Source: Pseudomonadota bacterium (lineage in GTDB: Bacteria > Pseudomonadota > Alphaproteobacteria > Rhizobiales > Beijerinckiaceae). Taken from it: a DNA stretch of 64,000 bases. This document shows, one piece after another, positions 1 through 9,995 of the stretch (its first letter is position 1; each line of letters begins with the position of its first letter). The stretch covers positions 57,330 through 121,329 of the forward strand of contig JAKAJL010000005.1 of the NCBI GenBank assembly GCA_021813805.1, given 5' to 3'. The position numbers and the translations under genes were made by a program. The notes beneath the pieces are model-generated. The model did not search any database and was not told the DNA's origin. It worked only from the letters and a program-made list of their open reading frames with translations.

Positions 1-1450
1 AGCTTTGGTTGAGGTCGCTGGTCGGCGCCGACATGCCGGTCCCGGCGATGTCGAGATGGGCCCAGGGCGTGTCGTTGACGAATTTCTGGAGGAACTGCGC
101 CGCCGTGATCGAGCCGGCGTTGCGTCCGCCGGTGTTCTTGATGTCGGCGAATTTCGACTCGATCAGCTTGTCATAGGCCGCGCCGAGCGGCATGCGCCAC
201 ACCTTTTCGCCGGTCTTGATCCCGGCCTCGGTCAGGCGCTGGGCAAGTTCGTCATTATTGCTGAACAGGCCGGCGTATTCCTGTCCGAGCGCGACGAGAA
301 TCGCGCCGGTGAGGGTCGCGAGATCGACCATGAAGGCGGGCTTGTACGCGTCCTGGACATGCCAGAGCACGTCGGCCAGCACCAGACGCCCTTCGGCGTC
401 GGTGTTGATGATCTCGATCGTCGTCCCCGACATGGCGGTGACTATATCGGCGGGGCGCTGGGCGCCGCCGCCCGGCATGTTCTCGACCAGGCCGATCGCG
501 CCAACGGCGTTGACCGCGGCTTTGCGCGAGGCGAGGGCGTGCATCAGGCCGGTGACGCAGGCGGCGCCCGCCATGTCGCCCTTCATGTCCTCCATTCCGG
601 CTCCGGGCTTGAGCGATATGCCGCCCGAATCGAAACAGACGCCCTTGCCGACGAAGGCGACCGGCGGAGCGTCCTTCCGTCCGCCGTTCCAGCGCATGAT
701 CACCACCCGGCTCGGCCGTTTGGAGCCCTGCCCCACGCCGAGCAGCGCCCGCATGCCCAACGCCTCCATCGCCGGGACGTCGAGGATTTCGACCGCGACT
801 CCCAGTTTTTCGAGTTCCCTGGCCTTTTCCGCGAAGCTCTCCGGATAGAGCAGGTTCGGCGGCAGGTTGACCAGGGTGCGGGCGAGATCGACGCCGTCGG
901 CGAGACCCGCGACGCCAGCGACGGCCGCTTCGTCCGCGCCGGCGATCCTCACATCGGTCGGACCGCCGTTCTCCGAATCGTCCTTAGCCGCCTTCTTGCT
1001 CTTGAACTGATCGAATTTATAGGCGCGCAGGCGCAGGCCGAGGGCGAAATCCGCCGCCGCGGCCTTCGCGTCCTCGGGCGGCGAGGCGAAATCGAACAGG
1101 ACGCGTCCTTGCGCGGCCTTGCCGAGCTTGGCGATGGCCAGGCCGCCGAGGCGCAGGAAATCAACCTTTTCGCCGTCCTTTTCCGGCGCGGTCCCGAGCA
1201 CTAGCAGCCTTTGAGCGGCGAGGCCGGCGGGCGCCAGAATGTCGAGGGCAGAGCCGATCTTGCCCTTGAAAGAGGCCGCCTCCGCGGCGCGCGCAATCAC
1301 TTTGGCCGCATCGCCGAGCGCGGCGGCCGAAGCCGCGCCCAGCGCGAGCGCGCCATCGACGAAAACCACCAGGGCGTAGCCGCCCGATTCGGGCGGCGTA
1401 GAAAGAGCCTCCGCAATGGGCATGACGCCAAGCGTGACGGACGCGGACAT
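1..1450 (-). CDS. pepA: Leucyl aminopeptidase (M17), C-terminus cut by window edge
   Basis: Cytosolic dinuclear-metal aminopeptidase that removes N-terminal residues from peptides. The frame is absent from the ORF track because it has no stop inside the window. Reading the minus strand from the ATG at 1450 gives about 483 uninterrupted codons. The M17 signature NTDAEGR is present, preceded by the metal-binding stretches [11 protein letters not shown] and MKGDMAGAA. It ends at the window edge in ...APTSDLNQS, only a short distance before the normal C-terminus. It is divergent from lptF, the same arrangement as pepA/lptF in enterobacteria. The frame and motifs are seen; the metal ions and specificity come from family knowledge. 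Confidence 0.95.
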   Translation of the reverse strand, partial: MSASVTLGVMPIAEALSTPPESGGYALVVFVDGALALGAASAAALGDAAKVIARAAEAASFKGKIGSALDILAPAGLAAQRLLVLGTAPEKDGEKVDFLRLGGLAIAKLGKAAQGRVLFDFASPPEDAKAAAADFALGLRLRAYKFDQFKSKKAAKDDSENGGPTDVRIAGADEAAVAGVAGLADGVDLARTLVNLPPNLLYPESFAEKARELEKLGVAVEILDVPAMEALGMRALLGVGQGSKRPSRVVIMRWNGGRKDAPPVAFVGKGVCFDSGGISLKPGAGMEDMKGDMAGAACVTGLMHALASRKAAVNAVGAIGLVENMPGGGAQRPADIVTAMSGTTIEIINTDAEGRLVLADVLWHVQDAYKPAFMVDLATLTGAILVALGQEYAGLFSNNDELAQRLTEAGIKTGEKVWRMPLGAAYDKLIESKFADIKNTGGRNAGSITAAQFLQKFVNDTPWAHLDIAGTGMSAPTSDLNQS

Positions 1451-1709
1451 GGAAACCTCGCTTTGGGCGCGCGGCGGGGCGCGGGCAGACTGATGGAAGA
1501 AGCTCGCCTCACTATGCGCCCGCGCGGCGAATCCGGTCAATGCGGGCCCAGCCTGAAAATTACGGTCCCGCAAAATAGCGCCTGAGCGCGCCAAAGGACG
1601 GCCTTGGAATGGCCCCACTGTCCGGGCTATCTGAGAGCCGCCGCCGCGCGCTTTGCCTCGCGGCCGTTTTGATCTATGTCGAAGCCGCGGCCGCGATCGA
1701 AAGCAGCAC
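1451..1709. other. Divergent pepA/lptF intergenic region
   Basis: This 259-bp stretch separates the two divergent starts and must carry both promoters. I see no convincing ORF and no clear -35/-10 pair. The ORF-track call beginning at 1653 is only an upstream extension of lptF. Confidence 0.5.
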
Positions 1710-2837
1710 ATGACTCTGGTTGAACATTATATCCTCAAGATCGCCGCCACGGCCTTCCTGGTCGCGCTCGGCGTGCTGACGGCCGTCATCTGGCTGACTC
1801 AGGCGATGCGCGATTTCGACCTGATGACCACCAAAGGCCAGTCCCTGATCGTGTTCTTCCATATCACCGGCCTGATCATCCCCTCGCTGCTGATGGTCAT
1901 CACGCCGATCGCCTTGTTCATCTCCGTCCTATTCGCCCTGAACAAGCTCAACGGCGACAGCGAACTTGTGGTCGCCGCCGCCGCCGGCCTGTCGCCATTC
2001 CAGCTTTTCCGGCCTTTCGCCGTCTTGATCGTGGCCGGGTCGCTGTTTTGCGGCTTCATGTCGCTGGAGGCCATGCCATGGAGCTTCCGCGCCTTGCGAT
2101 TCGCGCTGACCGAGGTCCATTCCGACTTTCTGACCCGAATCGTCCGGCCCGGCGCCTTCAACGCGCTGGATTACGGTCTTTATTTCCACTATCGCGCGCG
2201 TGGGCCAGGTGGCGCACTGCTCGGCATTTTCATGCTCGACCAACGCGATCCCGGCCAGAACAATGTTTACATCGCGGAAAAGGGAATCGCCTCGAAGGTC
2301 GGCGACGAGAGCTATTTGGTGCTCGAAACCGGCACGATCCAGCGCCAGGACAAAGGCTCGGCCGCGCCCGCCATGGTGGTGTTCGACTCCTACGCCCTCG
2401 ACCTGAGCCATTTCGGGGCCGGCATGGACGCCGGGCCCTTGCGCCCCCGTGAGCGCACCACCTGGGAACTGCTTCATTACGACCCTTCCGACCCCTATGT
2501 GAAACTGGACGAAGGTCATTTCCGCGCCGAGCTTCACGACCGCTTCGTCGCTCCACTCTATGCCCTGGCCTTCGGCATGATCGCCTTCGCGGCGCTGGGC
2601 GCGCCGCGGACCACGCGGCAAAATCGCGGCCTCGCGATCACGGGAGCGGTCATGGCGGGGCTGGCCCTGCGGGTCGGCGGCTTCGGCGCCACGGCGCTGT
2701 TGGCGCGCCAGCCCTCCGCCACGGCGCTCGCCTATTTGCTGCCGCTTTCGGGCTGCGTGCTGGCGGCGGGTTTCGCCTTTGCCCCCGCCTCCGGCCTCCC
2801 CTTCCGGCGCGTCCGCGCCAAGCTCGCGGCGGCCTGA
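1710..2837 (+). CDS. lptF: LPS export system permease LptF
   Basis: Inner-membrane subunit of the LptB2FG transporter, which extracts LPS from the inner membrane and pushes it onto the periplasmic Lpt bridge. I chose the ATG at 1710 ([10 protein letters not shown]) rather than the track start at 1653, because family members start just before the first membrane helix. The protein is about 375 aa. It has N-terminal helices (about residues 10-110), a soluble periplasmic beta-jellyroll region, and C-terminal helices from about residue 270. It is in the YjgP/YjgQ family. The stop abuts the lptG start with no spacer, so the two are presumably translated together. Assignment as F rather than G rests on gene order. 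Confidence 0.92.
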   Translation: MTLVEHYILKIAATAFLVALGVLTAVIWLTQAMRDFDLMTTKGQSLIVFFHITGLIIPSLLMVITPIALFISVLFALNKLNGDSELVVAAAAGLSPFQLFRPFAVLIVAGSLFCGFMSLEAMPWSFRALRFALTEVHSDFLTRIVRPGAFNALDYGLYFHYRARGPGGALLGIFMLDQRDPGQNNVYIAEKGIASKVGDESYLVLETGTIQRQDKGSAAPAMVVFDSYALDLSHFGAGMDAGPLRPRERTTWELLHYDPSDPYVKLDEGHFRAELHDRFVAPLYALAFGMIAFAALGAPRTTRQNRGLAITGAVMAGLALRVGGFGATALLARQPSATALAYLLPLSGCVLAAGFAFAPASGLPFRRVRAKLAAA

Positions 2838-3920
2838 ATGATCGGACGCACGCTTGGCCTCTATCTCGGCTCGCGATTCGTCAAAAGCGTGGCGGTCGTG
2901 TTCTTCACGATTTTCGCCCTGATCTACATGGTGACTTTCGTCGAGTTGCTGCGCCGCTCCAGCGACAGCCCCAACGCCAGCGCGGCCCTGATGGCCTGGC
3001 TCGCGTTCCTGGACACGCCGATGGTCGCCGAGCAGATTCTCCCTTTCGTCGTGCTGTTCGGAGCGATGGCGGCTTTCATCAACCTCACCCGCAAGCTCGA
3101 ACTTGTGGTGGCGCGCGCGGCCGGCGTCTCGGTTTGGCAGTTCCTGGCGCCGCCGGCTTTGGCCGCGCTTGGCCTCGGCTTGGTCGCGATCGGCGTTTAC
3201 AATCCTCTCTCGGCGACGATGAAGCAGCACGCCGAGATCGCGGAGGCGCGGGTTCTCAAAAACAAGCTGCTCGCCAACGACACCAGCATGTGGATTCGCC
3301 AGACCAGCCCGGTCGGACAGTCCATCCTGCGCGCGTCCGCCTCGACGGATTCCGGTTTGCGCCTGTTCAATGTCTCGGCCTATGTGTTCGACAAGGCCGG
3401 GGCCTTCCTGGAACGGGCCGACGCCGACGAGGCGGATATGGTCGGTGGCGAGTGGCGGCTTTCCCATGTCGTGATCACCGCGCCCGGAGTCGCGCCGCGG
3501 AGAGCGGATGTTTACCATCTCGCGACTAATCTGCTCCCCAGTCAGGTCGTACAGAGTTTCGTGTCGCCTGAATCGGCCCCATTCTGGTCTTTGCCGCGCC
3601 TGGTGAAAGACACGGAGGAAGCCGGTCTCGACGCAGTGGGGTATCGTTTGCGTTTCCAGTCTCTCCTCGCGTTGCCCGCGCTTCTCGCGGCCATGGTATT
3701 GATCGCCGCCGCGTTTTCGCTGAAGCTGTCCCGCATGGGAGGCGTCGGCATGCAGGTTTTGGGTGGCGTCGGAGCCGGCTTCGTGCTTTATGTCGCCAGG
3801 AAACTCGTATCCGACCTCGGCGCCGCGGGCGTGCTCAGCGCGCCCGTGGCCGCGTGGTCGCCTGCGGTTGTGGCGAATATGTTGGGCGCGCTCACTCTTC
3901 TTAATCGCGAGGACGGCTGA
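2838..3920 (+). CDS. lptG: LPS export system permease LptG
   Basis: Partner of LptF in the LptB2FG LPS extractor. It is 360 aa of the YjgP/YjgQ family. The N-terminal helices (about residues 10-120) include the family-typical stretch with FINLTRKLELVVARAAG. A periplasmic domain follows, then three C-terminal helices from about residue 270. The ATG lies directly after the lptF TGA. Its own TGA overlaps the lptD ATG by one base (TGATG). LptB is not in this window and must be encoded elsewhere. Confidence 0.93.
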   Translation: MIGRTLGLYLGSRFVKSVAVVFFTIFALIYMVTFVELLRRSSDSPNASAALMAWLAFLDTPMVAEQILPFVVLFGAMAAFINLTRKLELVVARAAGVSVWQFLAPPALAALGLGLVAIGVYNPLSATMKQHAEIAEARVLKNKLLANDTSMWIRQTSPVGQSILRASASTDSGLRLFNVSAYVFDKAGAFLERADADEADMVGGEWRLSHVVITAPGVAPRRADVYHLATNLLPSQVVQSFVSPESAPFWSLPRLVKDTEEAGLDAVGYRLRFQSLLALPALLAAMVLIAAAFSLKLSRMGGVGMQVLGGVGAGFVLYVARKLVSDLGAAGVLSAPVAAWSPAVVANMLGALTLLNREDG

Positions 3921-6568
3921 TGGCCCTGGACCGTCCCGACCGCCTCAATCGCCGTCACGCCCGCGCGCGCCGTCACGCCCGCGCGCGCCGTCACGCGCGC
4001 GCGCTGCGCTGGGGCGTTTTCGGCGCGCTCGCCGCGGGATTAATCGCCGCCGCCCCACCTCTCGCGACTGGCGCCGCCGCCCAGACCCTGGGCGACCGAA
4101 TCGCTGGCGCGGGCAGCGGCAAGAAGGGGCCGATGGTCGTCGAGGCCAATCAGGTCGTCTATGACGACAAGACCCATGCCGTGTCGGCGGTGGGCGACGC
4201 TCAGATCTACTATGAAGGGAAAACGCTCGAAGCCGACCGGGTGACCTATTTCAAGGACACCGGCCGCGTGCTGGCCGAAGGCTCTGTCAAGCTCACCGAA
4301 GCCGACGGCACCGTGACCCATGCCGACAAGATGGAGCTGTCCGGCGATTTCAAGCAGGGCTTTGTCGACACATTGCGCGCCGACACCAAGGAGCGCACGC
4401 ATCTCGGCGCGACCCGCTCGGACAAGGTGGACCAGGACACGACCGTGTTCCACAAGGGCACCTACACGGCCTGCCCGAGTTGCGCCCAGCACCCGGACCG
4501 GCCGCCGTTGTGGCGGCTGCGCGCCAAAAAGATCATTCACAAGAACAACGAGCAGATGCTCTATTTCGAAGACGCGACCTTCGATCTCTACGGCTTCCCG
4601 ATCGCCTATTTCCCGTTTTTTTCGACGGCGGACCCTAGCGTCAAGCGCCAATCCGGCTTCCTGATGCCGACGCTCGGCTTCTCCACCACGGCCGGCTACG
4701 GCTTCGGCGTGCCCTATTTCTGGAACATCTCGCCGAACATGGACTTGACCCTGACGCCGAAATATTACGTGCGCCAGGGCCTGTGGGGCGACGTGGATTT
4801 TCGCTACCGGCTCGACAACGGCTATTTCTATATCGACGCCAACGGCATCCGTCAGAATAACGACGCCGCCTTCGCGCCTCAGCCCTGGGGCGCGGGACCC
4901 CAGCCCTCGGGCCTGGGCGGCGTGACCGACCGCGGGTCGATCACCACCCAGGGCACGATCTGGCTCAGTCCGAACTGGAAATTCGGCTGGGACGTGATGC
5001 GTCTGTCCGACAAATGGTATCTCTATGACTATGGCATCCCGAACCAGGTTCTGGTCCCGACCCTCCCCGGCAATGTCTTCAGCGAGACGGCGTCGACCGT
5101 CTATCTGACCGGCCAGGGCGACCGCGGCTATTTCGACCTGCGCGGCTATTCCTTCCAGGGGCTGACCAATTTCGACTATCAGCCCCAGCTCGCCGCCGTT
5201 TGGCCGATGCTGGACTACAACAAGACGATCGACCTTCCGCCCGAGAAAACCTACGGCCTCGGCGGCCAGATCGAAGTCGACGCCAATCTGACCAGCTCCT
5301 CGGCGGCGTTGGCCTCCTTCCAGCAGACCAACGCGATCGAGGTCGACAATCTCTACGGTCTCCATCCGGTCTGCAACAGTCCGGTCACCGGCCTCCCCGA
5401 TTACAACCCCGGCGCCTGCATCCTGCGCGGCATCGGCGGCAGCTACACTTCCGGCACGGTCCAGCTGTCGTGGGAGCGCAAAATCATCGACCCCTTGGGC
5501 GAGGTCTTCACGCCCTTCGCCTTCGTACGCGCCCATGGAGATTATCTGGACTATTCGACGTCGGGTTACGCGACCTTCGGCTCGGACACCATCGCCAACG
5601 CCTACCAGAGCAATTATTTCTCTTATAACAACCAGTTCCAGGGCCTGGTGACGCCGGGCGTCGGCCTGGAATGGCGCTATCCCTTGCTGGCGCGGCTGCC
5701 GATCGGCTCGCTGGTGATCGAGCCGATCGGCCAGATCATCGCGCGCCCCAATGCCCCGCCCTCGAACCTGCTGGTCAATCTCGACGCCCAAAGCCTCGTG
5801 TTCGACGATTCGAACCTTTTCGCATGGAACAAATATTCAGGCTATGACCGGTTCGAAACCGGCGTGCGCGCCAATTACGGCGCCCAGTTCACCCTGGACA
5901 TGGACCAGCACGGCTATGTCAACGCCCTGTTCGGCCAATCCGCCCAGGTCGCCGGCGTAAATCCTTTCAGTACCCCGGATATGGCCAATATCGGGCTTGA
6001 ATCGGGATTGAACACCCCCCTCTCCAATTATGTGGCGCGTGTCTCCTACGTGCCCAACAGCAATTACAGCTTCATCACCAAGGCGCAATTCGACGAGGCG
6101 ACCTGGGCCTTGGCGCGGTTGGACATCAGCGCGCACGCCAAATACGGCCCGATCGATTTCAGCGGCCAGTTCGCGGATTACGAGCAGCAGCCTTTGATCG
6201 GCTATATCTATCGGCGCGAGGGCCTTCAGTTCACGACGCGATATGACGTCGCGGAGCATTATTTCGTCTCAGGCAACATCAATTTCGACCTCAGCCGGCA
6301 CTATTACTACCCCGCCTACCTTCCCACCCCTCAGCCGGTCTACTCCATCGCGACCTGGGGTCTCGGCGCCGGCTATGCGGACGATTGCACCAAGGTGACG
6401 CTGAATTACTACAACACGATCTCGGACATGTACTTGAATCCGCCGACCTATATGCGCAACCAGGTCCTGATGGTGACGGTCGACCTCCGTACGCTCGGCC
6501 AGATCAGGGCCCCGATCACGCTTACGCCCAGCCAGGTGCAGGACGGCATCCACTATACCTACAATTGA
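3920..6568 (+). CDS. lptD: LPS assembly outer-membrane protein LptD
   Basis: Outer-membrane beta-barrel that, with the LptE plug, inserts LPS into the outer leaflet. It is 882 aa. The N-terminus is unusual: an arginine-rich stretch built from three copies of RRHARA precedes the hydrophobic core WGVFGALAAGLIAA and an apparent signal-peptidase site near AAAQT. An OstA/LptA-like jellyroll follows (about residues 70-180), then a C-terminal barrel rich in aromatic alternation. Cysteines include YTACPSC, two in the middle and one near the C-terminus (YADDC), consistent with LptD interdomain disulfides. The start overlaps the lptG stop by one base. The family call is firm; the disulfide pairing is inferred. 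Confidence 0.95.
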   Translation: MALDRPDRLNRRHARARRHARARRHARALRWGVFGALAAGLIAAAPPLATGAAAQTLGDRIAGAGSGKKGPMVVEANQVVYDDKTHAVSAVGDAQIYYEGKTLEADRVTYFKDTGRVLAEGSVKLTEADGTVTHADKMELSGDFKQGFVDTLRADTKERTHLGATRSDKVDQDTTVFHKGTYTACPSCAQHPDRPPLWRLRAKKIIHKNNEQMLYFEDATFDLYGFPIAYFPFFSTADPSVKRQSGFLMPTLGFSTTAGYGFGVPYFWNISPNMDLTLTPKYYVRQGLWGDVDFRYRLDNGYFYIDANGIRQNNDAAFAPQPWGAGPQPSGLGGVTDRGSITTQGTIWLSPNWKFGWDVMRLSDKWYLYDYGIPNQVLVPTLPGNVFSETASTVYLTGQGDRGYFDLRGYSFQGLTNFDYQPQLAAVWPMLDYNKTIDLPPEKTYGLGGQIEVDANLTSSSAALASFQQTNAIEVDNLYGLHPVCNSPVTGLPDYNPGACILRGIGGSYTSGTVQLSWERKIIDPLGEVFTPFAFVRAHGDYLDYSTSGYATFGSDTIANAYQSNYFSYNNQFQGLVTPGVGLEWRYPLLARLPIGSLVIEPIGQIIARPNAPPSNLLVNLDAQSLVFDDSNLFAWNKYSGYDRFETGVRANYGAQFTLDMDQHGYVNALFGQSAQVAGVNPFSTPDMANIGLESGLNTPLSNYVARVSYVPNSNYSFITKAQFDEATWALARLDISAHAKYGPIDFSGQFADYEQQPLIGYIYRREGLQFTTRYDVAEHYFVSGNINFDLSRHYYYPAYLPTPQPVYSIATWGLGAGYADDCTKVTLNYYNTISDMYLNPPTYMRNQVLMVTVDLRTLGQIRAPITLTPSQVQDGIHYTYN
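3952..4005 (+). repeat. 18-bp in-frame tandem repeat in the lptD signal region
   Basis: About three near-perfect copies of cgccgtcacgcccgcgcg encode repeated RRHARA units in the LptD n-region. The unit is a multiple of three, so copy-number change would keep the frame and lengthen or shorten the positively charged part of the signal sequence. Confidence 0.85.
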
Positions 6569-6749
6569 GCATTGACCGGGCTCGCAGCGTGGCGCGACGT
6601 AGAGCCGGCGCGGCGCTGGCGTCTTGCCCTGGCGCGCCTAATGCGGTTACAGCATGTTGCGCCGATCGGATTGCCGCCGCAATTTTCGCAAATGAGAAGA
6701 GTCGGCGGCGCGCGCGGCGTCGAGGAACAGGCTGTCACGGATCAGGAAC
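6569..6749. other. lptD/surA-like spacer
   Basis: A 181-bp gap inside the otherwise tight lpt-rsmA run. I see no gene, and no strong hairpin with a U-tract. It could hold an internal promoter for the surA-like gene. Confidence 0.4.
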
Positions 6750-7682
6750 ATGGCATTGCGGTTCAGAACAAATTTCGGCTGTCCGGCGCGGGCGGTCGCG
6801 CTCGGCCTGCTCGTCATGGCGGCGCTTGCGCCGGCGCAGGGCGTCCGCGCCCAGACGATTGTCGCCAGCATCAATGGCGATCCGGTCACAACCTACGATC
6901 TTGCGGAGCGCGCCAAACTATTGCGCGCCATGGGCCAGCCGTCGTCGCCCTCGGCGGCGATGGACAGCCTGATCGAATCGCGGGTGAAGGCCACCGAGGT
7001 CAATAAATTCAATATTCACGTCACATCGGCCCAGCTGGGTCCGGCCATTCATTACTACGCCCAGAAGGCGCATATGACGGATGCGCAGCTCCAGCAGCGG
7101 ATCGCCGCGGCTCATGTCGATCACAAGCACGTCGAAAATTTCTTCTCCATCCATGTCGCCTTCGATGTCTACGCGCGCGCGCGCAACCGCGCCGTCGAAG
7201 CGAGCAGCGCGGACGTGGACGCCGAAATGGCGCGCGACAAATCGATCGCCCAGGAAAAAACCTACACGCTTCGTCAGGTGCTGCTGATCGTGCCGTCGTC
7301 ACAGGGAGTGGCGGGTCTTCAGGCGGCCGCCAGGAAGATGGAGGCTTTGCGCGGGCGATTCGTCAATTGCGACACCGGGCCCAAAGTCGCCGCCGAACTC
7401 GGCGATTTTGTCGTCCGCGACCCGGTCACCCGAACCTCGTCGCAACTGGGCGAGCCATTGTCGGCCCTGCTCGACAAGACGCCGATTGGCCATCTGACGC
7501 AGCCGAGCCGCGACTCGAGCGGACTCGCCGCGATCGCCGTTTGCGAGCGCAAGACCGCCTCCACCGACGCGCGGCGCCAGGAGGCGCAGGACAAGGTCCT
7601 GCAACGCATCGTCGAAAAGCAGGCCCAGGAGCTTTATGCCGATCTGCGCAGCCATGCCGTGATCGTCAAAACAGGAAAATGA
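6750..7682 (+). CDS. SurA-like periplasmic chaperone / peptidyl-prolyl isomerase
   Basis: Exported chaperone for outer-membrane proteins; its place right after lptD fits a role in LptD folding. It is 310 aa. A signal peptide (ARAVALGLLVMAALAPAQGVRAQ) is followed by the SurA N-terminal motif IVASINGDPVTTYDLAERAKLL. A parvulin-like region follows (about residues 165-275), recognisable mainly by order and by the segment TYTLRQVLLI. It is shorter than enterobacterial SurA, which has two parvulin domains; this is the usual one-domain alphaproteobacterial form. The ATG at 6750 follows a weak cagga ribosome site. The stop overlaps the pdxA start (ATGA). Isomerase activity is not certain because the parvulin residues are divergent. 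Confidence 0.85.
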   Translation: MALRFRTNFGCPARAVALGLLVMAALAPAQGVRAQTIVASINGDPVTTYDLAERAKLLRAMGQPSSPSAAMDSLIESRVKATEVNKFNIHVTSAQLGPAIHYYAQKAHMTDAQLQQRIAAAHVDHKHVENFFSIHVAFDVYARARNRAVEASSADVDAEMARDKSIAQEKTYTLRQVLLIVPSSQGVAGLQAAARKMEALRGRFVNCDTGPKVAAELGDFVVRDPVTRTSSQLGEPLSALLDKTPIGHLTQPSRDSSGLAAIAVCERKTASTDARRQEAQDKVLQRIVEKQAQELYADLRSHAVIVKTGK

Positions 7683-8716
7683 GCGAAATCCCGCGCCCCC
7701 TCTGCCTGACTCAAGGGGACCCGTCTGGGATCGGGCCGGACATCACGCTCGCGCTTTACAGCCGCGCCCGCGAGCAGGGCGCGGCTTTCTTCGAGCCTTT
7801 TTTTGTCCTGACCGACCCCGATCTGCTGCGCCGCCGCGCCGGCCAGCTCGGCCTCGCGGTCGAAATCGCCGAAGCGGCGCCCGAAGAGGCGGCAAAAATC
7901 TTTCCCTCCGCTTTGCCCGTGGTCGCCCTGGACGCCCGCGTCCGCGGCGAGCCGGGGCGGCCCGACCCGAACGACGCGGCGGCGACCATCGAATCGATCG
8001 CCCGCGCGGTGGAATTCGTCCATGCCGGCCGGGCGGCGGCCGTCGTCACCAATCCGATCGCCAAATCCGTGCTCTACCGCGCCGGTTTCGCCCATCCCGG
8101 CCATACCGAATTTCTGGGCGAACTGGCGGAAAAAAATTTCGCCCGGCCCGCGCGGCCGGTGATGCTGCTGTGGTCGCGCGAACTGGCCGTGGTCCCGGCG
8201 ACCATCCATGTGCCTCTGGCGCAGGTTCCCGCCCTGCTCAAAACCGACGACCTCGTCGAGATCGGCGCAATTGTCGCCGAGGCGTTCCGGCGCGATTTCG
8301 ACGTCGCCCGGCCGCGACTGGTTTTTGCCGGCCTCAATCCCCATGCCGGCGAGGACGGCGCCATCGGCCGCGAGGACATCGAGATCATCGCGCCGGCGGT
8401 CGCGCGGCTTTCCGCGCGCGGTTTGGATGTTCGCGGGCCCCTGCCCGCCGACACCATGTTCCACGCGGCAGCGCGGAAAACCTATGATGTCGCGATCTGC
8501 GCCTATCACGATCAGGCGCTGATCCCGATCAAGACGCTCGCTTTCGACAGCGGCGTCAATGTCACCCTCGGCCTGCCCTTCATCCGTACCTCACCCGACC
8601 ACGGCACGGCTTTTTCCATCGCCGGAACCGGCCGGGCCAGCGAAACCAGCCTTGCCGAGGCGACAGCGCTCGCCGCGCGCATGGCCCGCGCGCGCCTCGA
8701 AGCGTCGCGCGCATGA
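7679..8716 (+). CDS. pdxA: 4-hydroxythreonine-4-phosphate dehydrogenase
   Basis: NAD-dependent oxidation of 4-phosphohydroxy-L-threonine in the DXP-dependent pyridoxal 5'-phosphate pathway; cytosolic homodimer with a divalent metal. The track ORF starts upstream at 7367, but the true start is the ATG at 7679 ([20 protein letters not shown]), overlapping the surA-like stop by four bases. The protein is 345 aa, normal for PdxA. It has the N-terminal GDPSGIGP motif, the HPGHTEFL segment with a metal-binding His, [11 protein letters not shown], and the C-terminal [12 protein letters not shown]. The stop overlaps rsmA by four bases. The pdxA-rsmA pairing is widely conserved. Confidence 0.96.
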   Translation: MSEIPRPLCLTQGDPSGIGPDITLALYSRAREQGAAFFEPFFVLTDPDLLRRRAGQLGLAVEIAEAAPEEAAKIFPSALPVVALDARVRGEPGRPDPNDAAATIESIARAVEFVHAGRAAAVVTNPIAKSVLYRAGFAHPGHTEFLGELAEKNFARPARPVMLLWSRELAVVPATIHVPLAQVPALLKTDDLVEIGAIVAEAFRRDFDVARPRLVFAGLNPHAGEDGAIGREDIEIIAPAVARLSARGLDVRGPLPADTMFHAAARKTYDVAICAYHDQALIPIKTLAFDSGVNVTLGLPFIRTSPDHGTAFSIAGTGRASETSLAEATALAARMARARLEASRA

Positions 8717-9576
8717 GCGGCGATCTCCCGCCTTTGCGCGAGGTCGTCGCCCGCCACGGCCTGAGCGCGAAGAAATCGCTCGGCCAGAATTTTCTCTTCG
8801 ACCTCAATCTCACCGGAAAAATCGCCCGCGCCGCCGGCCCGCTGGACGAGGCGACCATTCTGGAGATCGGCCCCGGTCCCGGCGGCCTGACCCGCACCTT
8901 GCTCGCGCAGGGCGCGAAAAAGGTGATCGCGGTGGAGCGCGACGACCGCTGCCTCGCGGCGTTGGAGGAAATCGCCGGGGCCTATCCTGGACGGCTGGAG
9001 GTTTTTGCCGGCGACGCCCTGACGCTGGATTATCCCGCCTTCGTCGCCGAGCGCGCGACGGAAGGCCCGGTCCGCATTTGCGCCAACCTGCCCTATAATA
9101 TCGGCACGCAACTGCTGACGACCTGGCTCACCCTCGACGCCTGGCCGCCCTTCTATGACCGGCTGGTGCTGATGTTCCAGCGCGAGGTCGCGGAAAGGAT
9201 CGTGGCCAGCCCACGCGAGCGCGCCGACTATGGCCGCCTCGGCGTGCTGGCCAATTGGCGCTGCGCGACGCGGATTCTGTTCGACGTGCCGCCGTCCGCC
9301 TTCACGCCTCCGCCGAAAATCACCTCCAGCGTGGTCGAATTGCGGCCGCGTTCGGCTCCGGTCCCCTGCGAGGTCAAGTCGCTGGAGGCGGTGACGCTGG
9401 CCGCCTTCGGCCAGAGGCGCAAAATGCTGCGCCAGGCCCTCAAGAGCCTGCCCGGAGTTGGCGATCCCGCGCCGCTGCTGGAAGAGGCCGGAATCGCGCC
9501 GACACGGCGCGCGGAGGAAATCGATGTCGAGGGTTTTTGCGCCCTCGCCCGCGCCTTTTCGCGAAGGCGCGCTTAA
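8713..9576 (+). CDS. rsmA: 16S rRNA dimethyladenosine transferase RsmA (KsgA)
   Basis: SAM-dependent enzyme that dimethylates two adjacent adenosines in the 3' terminal hairpin of 16S rRNA during late 30S assembly. It is 287 aa. It starts [17 protein letters not shown], followed by the family motif [11 protein letters not shown]. The SAM-binding motif [11 protein letters not shown] lies at about residue 53 and the catalytic NLPYNIGT motif at about residue 123. It overlaps pdxA by four bases (ATGA). Its TAA stop interlocks with the TAA stop of the convergent gene on the minus strand through the shared bases TTAA at 9573-9576. It is the last gene of the lpt-pdxA run. Confidence 0.97.
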   Translation: MSGDLPPLREVVARHGLSAKKSLGQNFLFDLNLTGKIARAAGPLDEATILEIGPGPGGLTRTLLAQGAKKVIAVERDDRCLAALEEIAGAYPGRLEVFAGDALTLDYPAFVAERATEGPVRICANLPYNIGTQLLTTWLTLDAWPPFYDRLVLMFQREVAERIVASPRERADYGRLGVLANWRCATRILFDVPPSAFTPPPKITSSVVELRPRSAPVPCEVKSLEAVTLAAFGQRRKMLRQALKSLPGVGDPAPLLEEAGIAPTRRAEEIDVEGFCALARAFSRRRA

Positions 9577-9995
9577 TGTTCCGTGTTGGCGGCGCGCGGA
9601 CCCAGCGCGCGCATCAGGGCGACGAGAGCCGCGAAAAGCGCCGCCGCCGCCGCGACAAGGCGCGGGCTGCGGATCGCGAGCCGCGCGGCAACCGGCGCCG
9701 CGCGAACCAAAACATTGGTCTTGACCGCGACCTCGACCTGCTCCGCCGCGCGGTTCAGCGCTTTGGCCGCAACGACAAGAAGGATCGCGCCGAAAACCAG
9801 CGCGCCGCCGCCGACGGAAAGCGCCGCCAGCCAGGGGGCCAGACGGGCCAGAAGCGCGAGATAAGCGGCAAAGGCGAAAAAGCTCAAGGACAGCAGCAGC
9901 AGAACCGCGCCGGCCAGCGCCCCGACGGCGAAAAGCCGGAAACGGCGCGAAAGCACGGCCGTCTCCAGGCCCAGGACGGAAAACACGCCGCTCAT
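9573..9995 (-). CDS. Small two/three-helix membrane protein, holin-X/phage-holin-like family
   Basis: About 140 aa from the ATG at 9995 ([15 protein letters not shown]); the track start at 10061 is less likely because the chosen ATG overlaps the upstream stop by four bases. It shows two adjacent hydrophobic helices ([26 protein letters not shown] and the [22 protein letters not shown] stretch) and a third near the C-terminus. This layout resembles proteins annotated as phage holin family / Actinobacterial holin-X, which usually sit beside a DUF883-like protein, as here. No lysis genes are nearby, so a cell-envelope or stress role is more likely than a phage origin. Function unknown. Confidence 0.7.
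   Translation of the reverse strand: MSGVFSVLGLETAVLSRRFRLFAVGALAGAVLLLLSLSFFAFAAYLALLARLAPWLAALSVGGGALVFGAILLVVAAKALNRAAEQVEVAVKTNVLVRAAPVAARLAIRSPRLVAAAAALFAALVALMRALGPRAANTEH

Noticed and set aside
5-1204. 399-aa plus-strand ORF
   Set aside because: Shadow of pepA on the minus strand, which carries the NTDAEGR signature; the plus-strand product has no domain.
4040-5791. 583-aa minus-strand ORF
   Set aside because: Shadow of lptD.
9573-9995. Prophage holin
   Set aside because: No endolysin, integrase or structural phage genes nearby; the gene is paired with a DUF883-like protein as in normal chromosomes.
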